From positions 372,001 to 436,000 of the forward strand of contig NZ_OV350343.1 of assembly GCF_923868895.1 (NCBI RefSeq): a DNA stretch of 64,000 nucleotides, read 5' to 3'. Made by a program: the position numbers and the translations under genes. The stretch comes from Halomonas sp. TD01 (GTDB taxonomy: Bacteria > Pseudomonadota > Gammaproteobacteria > Pseudomonadales > Halomonadaceae). Below are positions 17,087 to 25,894 of this stretch, one piece after another. The first letter of the stretch is position 1. Each line of letters begins with the position of its first letter. The notes beneath the pieces were generated by a model. It was not told where the DNA came from and ran no database searches. It worked only from the letters and a program-made list of their open reading frames with translations.

Positions 17087-18400
17087 TTACGTTAGATTTT
17101 TGACCAACACCTTGGATTTTCGGGCGTGGTTGTAGGCTTCACGCTTTAGCGGCGGCAGGTCGTCCAGGCTGGCCGCACGGAAGCCACGTTCAACAAACCA
17201 ATGAGCCGTGTGGGTAGTCAGCACAAACATTTCGGAAAGCCCGCGCTGCCGAGCGCGTCGTTCTAACGCTTCCACCAAACGCTCGCCACGCTCACCGCCG
17301 CGGTAGTTACCGTGTACCGCGACACAGGCCATTTCCCCCACCGTGGTGTCTGGGAAAACATGCAGTGCGGCACAGCCAATCACCATGCCATCACGTTCTA
17401 TCACCATGTAGTCATCAATTTCGTGCTCTAACCGCTCCCGCGAACGAGCCACCAACATGCCACGCCGCTCAAGCGGCTCCAGCAGCTCTAGCAGGCCAGC
17501 GACGTCGTTTAACGTGGCTGGTCGCAACTGCTCGTAGCGGTGCTGGGTGATCATGGTGCCAACGCCGTCACGGGTAAACAGCTCCCCCAACAGCGCATCG
17601 TGATTGCGCCAGGAAAGCAGGTGGGTGCGCGCGACCCCTTCTCGGGCGGCGGTGCAGGCGGCGTTTAAGTGGCGTGCCAGCTCACTGCCCGGTAACGCCT
17701 GCTGCAGCCGAGGTTCGGCCTCTGCCGGGGAAAGCTGGCGTAATAGCGCGCCCTGCTCGTCCTCTAGCCCTTCCGACTCGCCCAGCAGAATGAGCTTGTC
17801 CGCTTTCAGCGCTACGGCAGCATGTTGCGCCACTTCCGAGGCGTCTAAATCAAACACTTCCCCCGTACTGGAAAAGCCTAGCGGCGGCAGCAGCACCAGT
17901 GAGCCTTTTTCCAACAGCCCTTCAATAGCGCTAGCGCGTACCCGGCGCACTTCACCACTGTGATCAAAATCTACGCCTTCACGTACACCGAGTGGTTTAG
18001 CGGTCACCAAGTTGCCGGAAATCACGCTAAGCTCCACACCGTGTAGCGGCGTGCTAGGCAGGCCTAAGGAGAGCCGCGCCTCTAACCATAACCGTTGGTG
18101 CGCTGCTACCTGTTCCACATGGGCCATCACCGCTCGGTCAGCTACCCAACGGCCATCCACCCGCGTTGGCTCTACACCGGCAGCCGTTAATGCATCATGC
18201 ACTTGTGGGCGAATACCAAACACCACGACTAGCCGCACCCCCAGGGTGTGTAGCAGCGCTAAATCCTGAATCAGCTGCTCCCCTCGGCCAGACGCCATGG
18301 CTTCGCCCTCAATTAAGATGACAAAGGTTCGTCCCCGGTGCGCGTTAATGTAAGGGGAAGCGTTACGAAACCAATCAACAAAAGGGAAGCGTGTGTCCAA
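17087..18400 (-). CDS. argA: Amino-acid N-acetyltransferase (N-acetylglutamate synthase)
   Basis: This 437-residue protein is the classical fused ArgA: an amino-acid-kinase-like N-terminal domain (PYINAHRGRTFVILIEG, VFGIRPQ) that binds arginine for feedback inhibition, and a C-terminal GNAT acetyltransferase domain (about 295-437; EMACVAVHGNYRGGERGERL). It transfers acetyl from acetyl-CoA to glutamate, the first step of arginine synthesis. Length matches E. coli ArgA. It stands alone between terminators. Confidence 0.95.
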   Translation of the reverse strand: MDTRFPFVDWFRNASPYINAHRGRTFVILIEGEAMASGRGEQLIQDLALLHTLGVRLVVVFGIRPQVHDALTAAGVEPTRVDGRWVADRAVMAHVEQVAAHQRLWLEARLSLGLPSTPLHGVELSVISGNLVTAKPLGVREGVDFDHSGEVRRVRASAIEGLLEKGSLVLLPPLGFSSTGEVFDLDASEVAQHAAVALKADKLILLGESEGLEDEQGALLRQLSPAEAEPRLQQALPGSELARHLNAACTAAREGVARTHLLSWRNHDALLGELFTRDGVGTMITQHRYEQLRPATLNDVAGLLELLEPLERRGMLVARSRERLEHEIDDYMVIERDGMVIGCAALHVFPDTTVGEMACVAVHGNYRGGERGERLVEALERRARQRGLSEMFVLTTHTAHWFVERGFRAASLDDLPPLKREAYNHARKSKVLVKNLT

Positions 18401-18463
18401 GGGCCGCTCTCCGGCAGCAGGTGAATGAAAGTATCAGCGTTTACTTTAACAGAGCGCAAAAAA

Positions 18464-18525
18464 CAGCGGCACCTTCTTGTGCAAATCCACCCAGATACAG
18501 GCTGATTTGCGCGAAGGTGCCGCTG
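18464..18525 (-). terminator. Long-stem intrinsic terminator of the phosphate-transporter operon
   Basis: Arms CAGCGGCACCTTC and GAAGGTGCCGCTG pair perfectly over 13 bases and continue after a small internal loop with GCAAATC/GATTTGC. Read on the minus strand the stem is followed by six T residues. It lies 58 bases past the stop of the Pit gene and before argA. Confidence 0.85.
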
Positions 18526-18583
18526 CATTATCTATCCAAAATAGCATCGAGCAATGGCGTACTACGGCGGGTTTACCCCCGTG

Positions 18584-19849
18584 TTAACCGAACATGCCTT
18601 TGAACATAAAGAAGAACAGGATGGCCAAACCGGCACCTGCTGGCAGTGTGATAAGCCAAGACATCACAATCGTACCGATAACACGCAGATTAAGCGCTGC
18701 CATACCGCGTGCCAGACCCACACCAAGGATAGCCCCCACAAGCGTGTGGGTGGTTGAGATCGGCAAGCCAGTACCGGATGCCAACACCACGGTGGTCGCA
18801 GCGGCCAGCGTGGCAGCAAAACCACGGCTGGGCGTAAGTTCGGTAATGCCGGTACCAACGGTTGCAATGACTTTATGGCCGTAAGTAACAAGGCCAAACA
18901 CAATGCCGCCGCCGCCAAGCACCAGTACCCACCAAGGCACTAACGCCGCGCTATCAATAACGCCGTCACTACGTACCACGCTAATTACCGCTGCCAGCGG
19001 GCCTACGGCGTTGGCAACATCGTTAGAGCCGTGGGCAAACGCCATCGCACAAGCCGTAAAGATCATCAGAACGCCAAATACCCGTTCAACATTGGCGTAG
19101 CCAAAGTGGTCACTGGCATTTTTTTCGAACTTAATGCGGCGCTGCATAATCAAGCCCAAGCCCATGATCCCTGCACCGATTAAAACCGATAGCAGCAAGC
19201 TCTGACCAAACGTCAAGTTCAGACCAACGTGGCTAAGGCCCTTGGTCAGCGTCACCATCGCCACGATAAACCCAACCAGGAACACATAGCCGGGTACGTA
19301 ACGTTTGGCGGCGGCAAATGGGTCATCACTTTCGAAAATCAGGTGATGAACTGATTTGAACAGCACAAAGCCAATCGTACCGGCCAACAGTGGTGAAACG
19401 ACCCAGCTGGAAGCAATTTGACCCACTTTGCCCCAAGCGACGGCTTCCATTCCAAGCCCCACCGCGCCAAAACCAACAATAGCGCCCACGATAGAGTGGG
19501 TGGTGGAAACCGGCCAGCCACGAGCCGATGCAATCATCAGCCAAATAGCAGCCGCCAGCAGCGCGGAAAGCATGCCGTAAACCAATAGTTGGGGGTTTGA
19601 CTCTAGTAAGACAGGGTCAAGCATCCCGCCTCGGATAGTAGCGGTCACTTCGCCGCCCGCCAGCCAAGCACCTAAAAATTCAAAGATAACCGCGATAATA
19701 ATGGCTTGTTTGATGGTGATGGCTTTCGACCCCACCGAAGTTCCCATCGCATTGGCAACGTCGTTTGCACCCACGCCCCAAGCCATAAAGAAGCCAAACA
19801 AACAGGCCAAAATAATAAAAATTTCACCGTGCTGGGCAATAATCTGCAT
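18584..19849 (-). CDS. Inorganic phosphate transporter, Pit family
   Basis: The 421-residue membrane protein carries the duplicated PiT signature: GANDVANAMGTSVG near the N-terminus (about 27-40) and GSNDVANAVGPLAA in the second half, each followed by the Ser-Thr-Thr-His half-signature. It has about ten hydrophobic segments and should import metal-phosphate with protons or Na+. The gene is nine bases downstream of the PhoU-like gene, the common bacterial pit-accessory arrangement. It cannot be assigned to PitA or PitB. Confidence 0.94.
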   Translation of the reverse strand: MQIIAQHGEIFIILACLFGFFMAWGVGANDVANAMGTSVGSKAITIKQAIIIAVIFEFLGAWLAGGEVTATIRGGMLDPVLLESNPQLLVYGMLSALLAAAIWLMIASARGWPVSTTHSIVGAIVGFGAVGLGMEAVAWGKVGQIASSWVVSPLLAGTIGFVLFKSVHHLIFESDDPFAAAKRYVPGYVFLVGFIVAMVTLTKGLSHVGLNLTFGQSLLLSVLIGAGIMGLGLIMQRRIKFEKNASDHFGYANVERVFGVLMIFTACAMAFAHGSNDVANAVGPLAAVISVVRSDGVIDSAALVPWWVLVLGGGGIVFGLVTYGHKVIATVGTGITELTPSRGFAATLAAATTVVLASGTGLPISTTHTLVGAILGVGLARGMAALNLRVIGTIVMSWLITLPAGAGLAILFFFMFKGMFG

Positions 19850-19858
19850 GGAATCCCC

Positions 19859-20539
19859 TTAGCGTGCGGTCAAAATCTGCAGGCGGCTGCCCACGCGTTC
19901 GGCGCGATCGGATAGCTCACCGACCCAATCGATAATCTTGTAAAGAAAGATCACATCAACGGGGGGAAGCTGGCTCTCAAGCGCAAACAACTGTCGCCGA
20001 ATATTCACCTGCTGATCATCAGCTTGGTGCTCAAGCGTATGCAGCTCGCGGATCATTTTCTGCATAACATCGGAAACGTTACGCCCAAAGCCGGACTCAA
20101 GGAGGTCTTTCAGCTCTTCTAACGCCTGACGCGCCTGAGCCACGCAAGCCACGCTGGTGCGCATATAATCACGCATGGGATCGGCCAGCTCATCAGGCAC
20201 ACGCATTTTACGTCCCAGCATAATGCCGGTAATGTCGCGCACCTTGTTGGCGATCTTGTCCTGCACGCTGATAAGGTCGAGCAAGTCAGAACGCGAGACG
20301 GGAAGGAACATCGTGTTGGGCAAATTAAGCCGAAGCTCTGTTTTCAGCGTGTCGGCGTCATGCTCTAAACGAGTGACGTTTTCACGCAATACAGCTGCGG
20401 TATCCCAATCACCGGCAAGTGATGCCTCGAAGAACGGCAACAGTTGGTCGGCACATTCATTGGCCTTGACGATGTGAGCCAGCAGCGGCTGGAATGGCGA
20501 GCGGCCAAACATCGCGGAAAAAGGGTTGGAGGTAACCAT
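19859..20539 (-). CDS. DUF47/TIGR00153 PhoU-like Pit accessory protein
   Basis: The 226-residue helical protein begins NPFSAMFGRSPFQPLLAH and contains LEHDADTLKTELRLNL and VQDKIANKVRDITG, as in the TIGR00153/DUF47 group related to PhoU. These cytoplasmic proteins accompany Pit transporters and regulate or assist phosphate uptake. It is the first gene of the two-gene operon with the Pit transporter; the 135-base region upstream is shared with the divergent CYTH gene. Confidence 0.9.
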   Translation of the reverse strand: MVTSNPFSAMFGRSPFQPLLAHIVKANECADQLLPFFEASLAGDWDTAAVLRENVTRLEHDADTLKTELRLNLPNTMFLPVSRSDLLDLISVQDKIANKVRDITGIMLGRKMRVPDELADPMRDYMRTSVACVAQARQALEELKDLLESGFGRNVSDVMQKMIRELHTLEHQADDQQVNIRRQLFALESQLPPVDVIFLYKIIDWVGELSDRAERVGSRLQILTAR

Positions 20540-20674
20540 ATAGCCTTTAGCCTGTTTTCGGGGAGCCTGGAAATGGCGGCGCCAGTATAAAGAGTGCGCT
20601 CGCCGCCGTCATGAAAAGTTCACAATGTAATTAAAAATTAATTGAAATGTCACAATATAAAGGTGGCTAATGTC

Positions 20675-21583
20675 ATGAAAAATTCAACTCCTACTTCTAG
20701 TTCTGTTTCAGCACCTACCGAAATCGAGCTTAAACTCGCCCTTTCACCTGCTCAGCTAGACACGCTGCTGTGTCACACTGCGCTAGCAGCCCCCCCCGAA
20801 CAGCAGCACCTTGCAAACACCTATTTCGATACCCCTGCGGGCGATATGGCCAAGGCACGGATCGCCGTGCGCTTACGCCAAATAGATGGCCGTGTGCTAC
20901 AAACGGTAAAAACCGCAGGCCACGGCGGTGGCGGCCTCTCCACCCGACAAGAGTGGGAGTGGCAAGTTCCAGGCCCACAGCTTGACCAACATGACTTGGC
21001 CGCCCTACCGCCTTTTGAAGGTTCACTAGGCACCGTTATTTCAGCGCTACGCCCTGCGTTGCGCACCGATTTTATTCGGCGCAGCTGGCAAATCGACTGG
21101 CAAGGCAGCCATATCGAGTTAGTGTTGGACGAGGGAGAGATTGTCAGTGGTGGTGCTCAAGCGGCTATTTGCGAGGTTGAGCTGGAATTAAAAGCAGGCA
21201 AACCAGAGGCGCTTTGGTCGCTGGCATTGAAGCTCGCGGAAAGCGTACCGCTTCGCCCTTCTGATACCAGCAAAGCCGCTCGCGGAAATGCGTTAGGCGT
21301 GCAGCAGTGGTCACTACCTGAAGCTGATACCCCGGCTCAGTGGCTACACAGAGCTACGGTGGCGCTGGATGCCTATCACGACAGTGGTCTAGCGGAGCAC
21401 CTAACCATCGCACAACAGGCGTTAGACACACTGGCCGCCCACCCGCAGTTGGATGAAAGCACCCACCGCGATGCTCAGACATTGGCCACGGCACTGACTG
21501 ATAACGGACAGCCAACTTCCGCTTATGGCGTTGCTGCGTTAACTCTGGCCCATCGCTTCGCCTATCAAACCACGCTACGCTAG
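20675..21583 (+). CDS. CYTH domain protein (probable inorganic triphosphatase)
   Basis: From the ATG at 20675 (AAGGTGG eight bases upstream) the protein has 302 residues. The CYTH signature EIELK is at 16-20, and conserved charged strands follow (ARIAVRLRQI, RQEWEWQVP, ELVLDEGEI, CEVELELKAG). Relatives such as E. coli YgiF cleave inorganic triphosphate with Mg2+ and carry a CHAD domain. Here only about 85 residues follow the CYTH domain, so the CHAD part is missing or reduced to a short helical remnant. A TTG at 20642 opens the frame earlier but lacks support. It is followed after 29 bases by the channel gene. Confidence 0.85.
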   Translation: MKNSTPTSSSVSAPTEIELKLALSPAQLDTLLCHTALAAPPEQQHLANTYFDTPAGDMAKARIAVRLRQIDGRVLQTVKTAGHGGGGLSTRQEWEWQVPGPQLDQHDLAALPPFEGSLGTVISALRPALRTDFIRRSWQIDWQGSHIELVLDEGEIVSGGAQAAICEVELELKAGKPEALWSLALKLAESVPLRPSDTSKAARGNALGVQQWSLPEADTPAQWLHRATVALDAYHDSGLAEHLTIAQQALDTLAAHPQLDESTHRDAQTLATALTDNGQPTSAYGVAALTLAHRFAYQTTLR

Positions 21584-21612
21584 AAGCATTTAGCTCACTT
21601 CAGGATGACGCG

Positions 21613-22509
21613 ATGAGTTTTCAATTAACTCCCGGTGCAGAAGGACTTCGCACACGGCTTTTCCATATTATTTTTGAGTCCGATACGCCGGGGGCCAAAG
21701 GATTTGATATTGCGCTGATTATCGCCATCCTAATCAGCGTGGCGGTTATTTTGCTGGACAGCGTGGATAGTTATTCCGAACGCTACGGGCACATTTTTTA
21801 CTATGCAGAGTGGATATTTACCCTACTTTTCAGCATTGAACTGGCGGTGCGGATTTACTGTTTAGAGCGCCCAACGATTTACCTCAAAAGCTTCTACGGC
21901 ATTGTCGATGTGATTGCGATTATCCCAGCCTGGTTAGTACTGCTGGTGCCTGGTGCTCACGGACTCGTGATCGTTCGGATACTGCGGGTGCTACGCATCT
22001 TCCGGATTCTGAGATTGATGGAGTTTATCGGCGAGGGGCGTTTACTACTCGATGCGCTTAAACGCAGTCTTCGTCAGATCCTGCTGTTTTTTAGCAGCAT
22101 CATGATGGTCGTCATACTGTTTGCTGCGCTGATGTACACCATCGAGTCGCCTGAAGCCGGCTTTACCAGCATTCCTATGTCGATGTATTGGGCAATCGTC
22201 AGCATGACTACCGTGGGCTACGGAGATATTGTGCCAGCCACGTCGGTAGGCAAAGCGATCACGATGATTCTGATGCTGCTGGGGTACTCGATTATCGCCG
22301 TGCCTACCGGGGTTTTTTCCGCCCAAGTTATCCGCTCTATTCGCGAAGACCGTTATTCGGAAGAAGCCTGCCCCGGCTGTGGCCATGATCGCCATGATAA
22401 ACGCGCTCGTTATTGCCTGCGCTGTGGCACATGGCTGGACGAAGACAGCGAAGACCCGCGCAAAAAAGAAGAGCAAAAAGAACAGCAAAAGGACGAAAAA
22501 AAGCCCTAG
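21613..22509 (+). CDS. Voltage-gated-type potassium channel with C-terminal zinc ribbon
   Basis: The 298-residue protein has six membrane segments. S4 (about 119-135) has Arg at every third position (R122, R125, R128, R131, R134), as in true voltage sensors. The pore has the K+ selectivity filter TTVGYGD (199-205), followed by S6. The cytoplasmic tail adds CPGC (253-256) and CLRC (268-271), a Cys4 zinc ribbon, then a very charged Glu/Lys end. Kv-like bacterial channels carry K+ and can take part in osmotic or membrane-potential control. The zinc ribbon is unusual. It is probably cotranscribed with the CYTH gene. Confidence 0.9.
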   Translation: MSFQLTPGAEGLRTRLFHIIFESDTPGAKGFDIALIIAILISVAVILLDSVDSYSERYGHIFYYAEWIFTLLFSIELAVRIYCLERPTIYLKSFYGIVDVIAIIPAWLVLLVPGAHGLVIVRILRVLRIFRILRLMEFIGEGRLLLDALKRSLRQILLFFSSIMMVVILFAALMYTIESPEAGFTSIPMSMYWAIVSMTTVGYGDIVPATSVGKAITMILMLLGYSIIAVPTGVFSAQVIRSIREDRYSEEACPGCGHDRHDKRARYCLRCGTWLDEDSEDPRKKEEQKEQQKDEKKP

Positions 22510-22535
22510 TCATTCACTAGGGCCTCTTCAGCTAA

Positions 22536-22563
22536 TTAGCTTCCCATTAAAATGGGAAGCTAA
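22536..22563. terminator. Bidirectional terminator between channel and acid-phosphatase genes
   Basis: Arms TTAGCTTCCCATT and AATGGGAAGCTAA form a 13-base perfect stem between two convergent genes, 26 bases after the channel stop and just before the phosphatase stop. T-tracts are short on both sides. Confidence 0.7.
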
Positions 22564-22566
22564 AGC

Positions 22567-23343
22567 TTACTCGTCTTCAAAAGGTGCTTCCCACGCTTCT
22601 AGCTCCGCGTCGCTCCAGCTTCCGTAACTCGCATTGGGGAAAACAATCCAGTCTTGGCCAAAACGCTCAGCGTGGTCGTTAACCAGATCACGCTGTTCTT
22701 CAAGGCTTGCGCCGACAAAGTCACCCGAGAAATCATGCAGCGTATCGCCCAGTTGCATTACCAACGTGTGATTGTCTTCGACAATAGCGCGACGCTCGGT
22801 CTTCGGGGGACCAAGTAGCATAACGCGCTCGTCAGATACTTGAGGGAGTGATAACGCTTCTAAGGTAGCCAGCGTATCTGCTTTGTTTTCTTGATAGCGA
22901 TCCGACACGTAATAGATCGACACACCCTGCTCATCGGCAAATTCCAGGAATTCCATGGCACCTGGGTTCAAACGCGGCTCGCCTTCGCGTTCCCAATGCA
23001 ACCAAGTATCCCAAGTAGTAAAGTCGTGGCAGGCCTGCATATCGCGCACTAACAAGGCACTATTATCGATGAGTGTCTCATCCACATCGGTAATGATGGC
23101 CAAATCGGCATCTTCACCATGCGCTTCAATCTGTTTTTCCAAACGATAGGTCGCCAGCTCGAAGCCTTGGCGCTGTAAAGCAATTATTTCTGCGGATTGC
23201 TGTTGGTAACGAAGTCCCATGGCGTACTCAACCTGATCACAAGCGCTAGCGTCATCGGCTACAGCGTTACCTGATAAAGGAAGTAGCGCTAAGCTTGCGA
23301 ATGCCGTTGCAGTGGCAGCGTTGCGGTATCGAGATATCGTCAT
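22567..23343 (-). CDS. Class C acid phosphatase / 5'-nucleotidase, lipoprotein e(P4) family
   Basis: The 258-residue HAD-superfamily enzyme has the DVDET motif (D86 and D88) and the second acidic pair in GDTLHDF (about 197-203), the bipartite DDDD signature of class C acid phosphatases. YVSDR serves as motif II. A signal peptide ends near residue 29 (SGNAVA-DD), but there is no lipobox Cys, so unlike Haemophilus e(P4) it should be soluble in the periplasm. It dephosphorylates nucleotides and possibly NMN at the cell surface. It lies near the phosphate-transport genes. Confidence 0.92.
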   Translation of the reverse strand: MTISRYRNAATATAFASLALLPLSGNAVADDASACDQVEYAMGLRYQQQSAEIIALQRQGFELATYRLEKQIEAHGEDADLAIITDVDETLIDNSALLVRDMQACHDFTTWDTWLHWEREGEPRLNPGAMEFLEFADEQGVSIYYVSDRYQENKADTLATLEALSLPQVSDERVMLLGPPKTERRAIVEDNHTLVMQLGDTLHDFSGDFVGASLEEQRDLVNDHAERFGQDWIVFPNASYGSWSDAELEAWEAPFEDE

Positions 23344-23608
23344 TAAGCAATCTCCAGTCAGTGATGGTCATCAGGTTGCAGGGAAGTTCCTGTACCACCC
23401 ATCATCATTAATTATCAAAAATAAGCATAATCATCATAATTTATTTTTATTGGTCATTCAAATAAGAAAGATAGCGCGCTAAATGAATTACCTATCAATA
23501 TGGTTATCATTTTTATGGATTTTTTTATGAATAGAGAAACAGGCGGGACATCAGCAGCCCCCTTGAGACTTGCCGCCAGGGGCTACCATTACAAGCTAGA
23601 GAGAGGTG

Positions 23609-24235
23609 TTAACTCGTAAACGGCGTAACATCGCCGCGGCCTTCTCGTACAATTTTGGGCGGCAGCTCGCGCAGATCAATCACACTCGTGGGGTCAAGGT
23701 GACAGGCTCCGCCATCGATAATGGCATCAAGATGTGCCCCAAAGCGGTCGCGGATCTCTTCAGGATCGCTCATCGGCAGGGTATCTCCAACCGGAATCAA
23801 CGTCACGCTCATCAGCGGCTCACCCAGCGCACCAAGCAGCGCGTGGGTAATGCGGTGATCCGGCACACGAACACCAATGGAGCGGCGCTTCGGGTGCAGC
23901 AACAGTCGCGGCACCTCTGTGGTGGCATCCAAAATAAAGGTGTAAGGGCCTGGTGTATAGGCCTTCAGCAGCCGAAACACTGCGTTGTCCACTTTAGCGT
24001 AAGTACCAATCTCGGAAAGATCCGAACACACCAGCGTAAAGTTGTGTTTATCATCTAGCGAGCGCAGCCATTTGATCTTCTCAATGGCCTTTTTCTCACC
24101 CAAGTGGCAGCCCAACGCATAGCCTGAATCCGTTGGATACGCGACCACACCGCCTTTACGGATGACTTCTATGGCTTGGTCAATCAAGCGTTTCTGCGGA
24201 TTTTCGGGGTGAATCTGAAAATATTGACTCATCAC
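23609..24235 (-). CDS. yciO: Sua5/YciO/YrdC family protein (L-threonylcarbamoyladenylate synthase-like)
   Basis: The 208-residue protein begins MMSQYFQIHPENPQ and has GGVVAYPTDSGYALGC, KHNFTLVCSDLSEI and KRRSIGVRVPDH, matching the YciO branch of the YrdC/Sua5 family. YrdC/Sua5 make threonylcarbamoyl-AMP for tRNA t6A; whether YciO members do so is uncertain. It follows the PHP-domain gene by 60 bases in the same order as E. coli rnm-yciO. Confidence 0.9.
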   Translation of the reverse strand: MMSQYFQIHPENPQKRLIDQAIEVIRKGGVVAYPTDSGYALGCHLGEKKAIEKIKWLRSLDDKHNFTLVCSDLSEIGTYAKVDNAVFRLLKAYTPGPYTFILDATTEVPRLLLHPKRRSIGVRVPDHRITHALLGALGEPLMSVTLIPVGDTLPMSDPEEIRDRFGAHLDAIIDGGACHLDPTSVIDLRELPPKIVREGRGDVTPFTS

Positions 24236-24295
24236 TTGCTCCTGCCCGTGGGCATATCGTTGTCCATTATGTTTTTAGGTTAGCCGATACGCGGT

Positions 24296-25249
24296 TTAAG
24301 ACCCAGGACCTAACATACCACTAGGTGCATCGCGCAAATGAACTAAGCGCGGGTGCTGCCAAATCGGCGGCGCAGCAGTGCGTGGTATCACGCTCATACT
24401 ACCGGGGGCGGCATGGCTGCCAGGGAAATGAAAATCGCTACCCATGGAGGCATACAGGTCGCGCTCGACTAGTTGCCGGGCCAGGTCGCGGGTACTATCG
24501 GGATTCTGCTGACCACTCACCAGCTCAACGCTCTGCCCACCTGCGGCCTGAAAGGTATCCATCAGTAAGCCGCGCTTGCGCCGAGTAAGCCCGTAGCGTA
24601 GCGGATGCGCCAGCACCGCTACACCACCTGAAGCCACCACCCAGGCCACTGCATCACTAATTTCCGGCCAGTGGGCTTTTACATCGCCTTTTTTACCGCT
24701 GCCTAAATAGCGCTTAAACGCGCCTGCCCAGTCAGCAACCACACCTTCAGCTACCAGCGCGCGTGCAAAGTCTGGCCTGCCTAAGGGGCGGTCGCTGCCC
24801 GCCTGGGCACGCGCTTTTTCTAGCGCGTTGGGTAAACCCATTTTTTCTAACCGCTCGGCGATCACTTCAGCCCGCTTGATCCGCGCTTCGCGCTGCTGTT
24901 CAAGCCCTTCTACCAGCGGCCCTTGCAAACCGCCGGGCATAAGCGCCACTACGTGAATGTTGATTCCTTGCCAGCGCGTGGATAACTCACAGCCAGGCAC
25001 CAAGCAAATCCCAGCTTGCTGAGCCGCGACTCCGGCTTCTTCAATGCCTTCCATGGTGTCATGATCTGTCAGCGACATGTGCGTAAGACCACGCTCAGCG
25101 CACAGCTTTACCAGCTCGGTAGGGGTAAGCGCGCCATCTGACGCGGTAGAGTGCATGTGTAAATCCACCGTATAACGCTGGTCGGCATCAAACACAGGGG
25201 GCAGAGAGTTAGCAGGAAGATAGTTCTCAGGAAGTAGGGGCATAAGCAT
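24296..25249 (-). CDS. rnm: PHP-domain 5'-3' exoribonuclease / 3',5'-nucleoside bisphosphate phosphatase (RNase AM)
   Basis: The 317-residue protein has PHP-domain metal ligands in VDLHMHSTASDG (H31, H33), SLTDHDT, the Glu of GCELSTRW, VLAHP and the final GSDFH. E. coli Rnm (YciV/TrpH) trims 5' ends of rRNA and hydrolyses 3',5'-bisphosphonucleotides. Pairing with yciO supports the call. Two closely spaced start codons (25249 and 25243) exist and the choice does not matter. Confidence 0.9.
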   Translation of the reverse strand: MLMPLLPENYLPANSLPPVFDADQRYTVDLHMHSTASDGALTPTELVKLCAERGLTHMSLTDHDTMEGIEEAGVAAQQAGICLVPGCELSTRWQGINIHVVALMPGGLQGPLVEGLEQQREARIKRAEVIAERLEKMGLPNALEKARAQAGSDRPLGRPDFARALVAEGVVADWAGAFKRYLGSGKKGDVKAHWPEISDAVAWVVASGGVAVLAHPLRYGLTRRKRGLLMDTFQAAGGQSVELVSGQQNPDSTRDLARQLVERDLYASMGSDFHFPGSHAAPGSMSVIPRTAAPPIWQHPRLVHLRDAPSGMLGPGS

Positions 25250-25423
25250 GACGCCGTGTGGCGAGTTTGTCAGAATAGGATGGTGTGAATAAAAAATGGT
25301 GTGAACAAAACAGGCATCCTGTTTTCATTTAACGGTATACAGGCGCTCGCCATGGTGCGCGCTTACAAGGGCGCGGTCAATTCGACACTGGACAACCGCC
25401 CCAGCATACAAGGAGTTATCCCC

Positions 25424-25723
25424 ATGCTTTACGCTATTATCAGTGAAGATGTATCTAACAGCTTGGAGCGCCGACTAGCGGCACGCCCGGATCACCTTGG
25501 CCGCCTGGAAAAGCTACGTGATGAAGGCCGCCTAGTTCTGGCTGGCCCCCACCCCGCTATTGATACCGACAACCCAGGCGATGCGGGCTTTAGCGGTAGC
25601 TTAGTCGTTGCCGAATTTGAAAGTCTTGAGGACGCACAAGCATGGGCTGATGCAGATCCATACATCATCGCGGGGGTCTATGCCAAGGTAATTGTTAAGC
25701 CGTTTAAAAAAGTTATGCCTTGA
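25424..25723 (+). CDS. YciI family protein
   Basis: AAGGAG lies before the ATG at 25424, giving 99 residues ([20 protein letters not shown]). The upstream open frame to 25301 is not coding. The pattern [18 protein letters not shown] with the conserved His, and the C-terminal [18 protein letters not shown] are typical of YciI-like ferredoxin-fold proteins. The family's reaction is unknown in most members. An inverted repeat (25757-25767 with 25779-25789) follows and may stop transcription. Confidence 0.92.
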   Translation: MLYAIISEDVSNSLERRLAARPDHLGRLEKLRDEGRLVLAGPHPAIDTDNPGDAGFSGSLVVAEFESLEDAQAWADADPYIIAGVYAKVIVKPFKKVMP

Positions 25724-25894
25724 CCGATAGCGGCGAGTGTGAAGAGTCCGTCTTCTTTTTCACAGAGCCTGTGGAAAACTCTGTGAAAACTCGGCGGACG
25801 CTTTTCCCAAAGCTAGAGATGATGCCCTTATCAACAAGTTGATCATTTTTTAACCAATCTTTAACACAAACTTCATCAGTACGGGGATACCCGC

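Noticed and set aside
18464..18525. Regulatory attenuator for argA in the long hairpin
   Set aside because: Orientation and the T-run fit a terminator for the upstream Pit operon; no leader peptide or alternative pairing was seen.
20540..20674. PhoB box in the region between the DUF47 and CYTH genes
   Set aside because: ATGTCA occurs twice, but the spacing and flanking bases do not fit the direct-repeat Pho box well enough.
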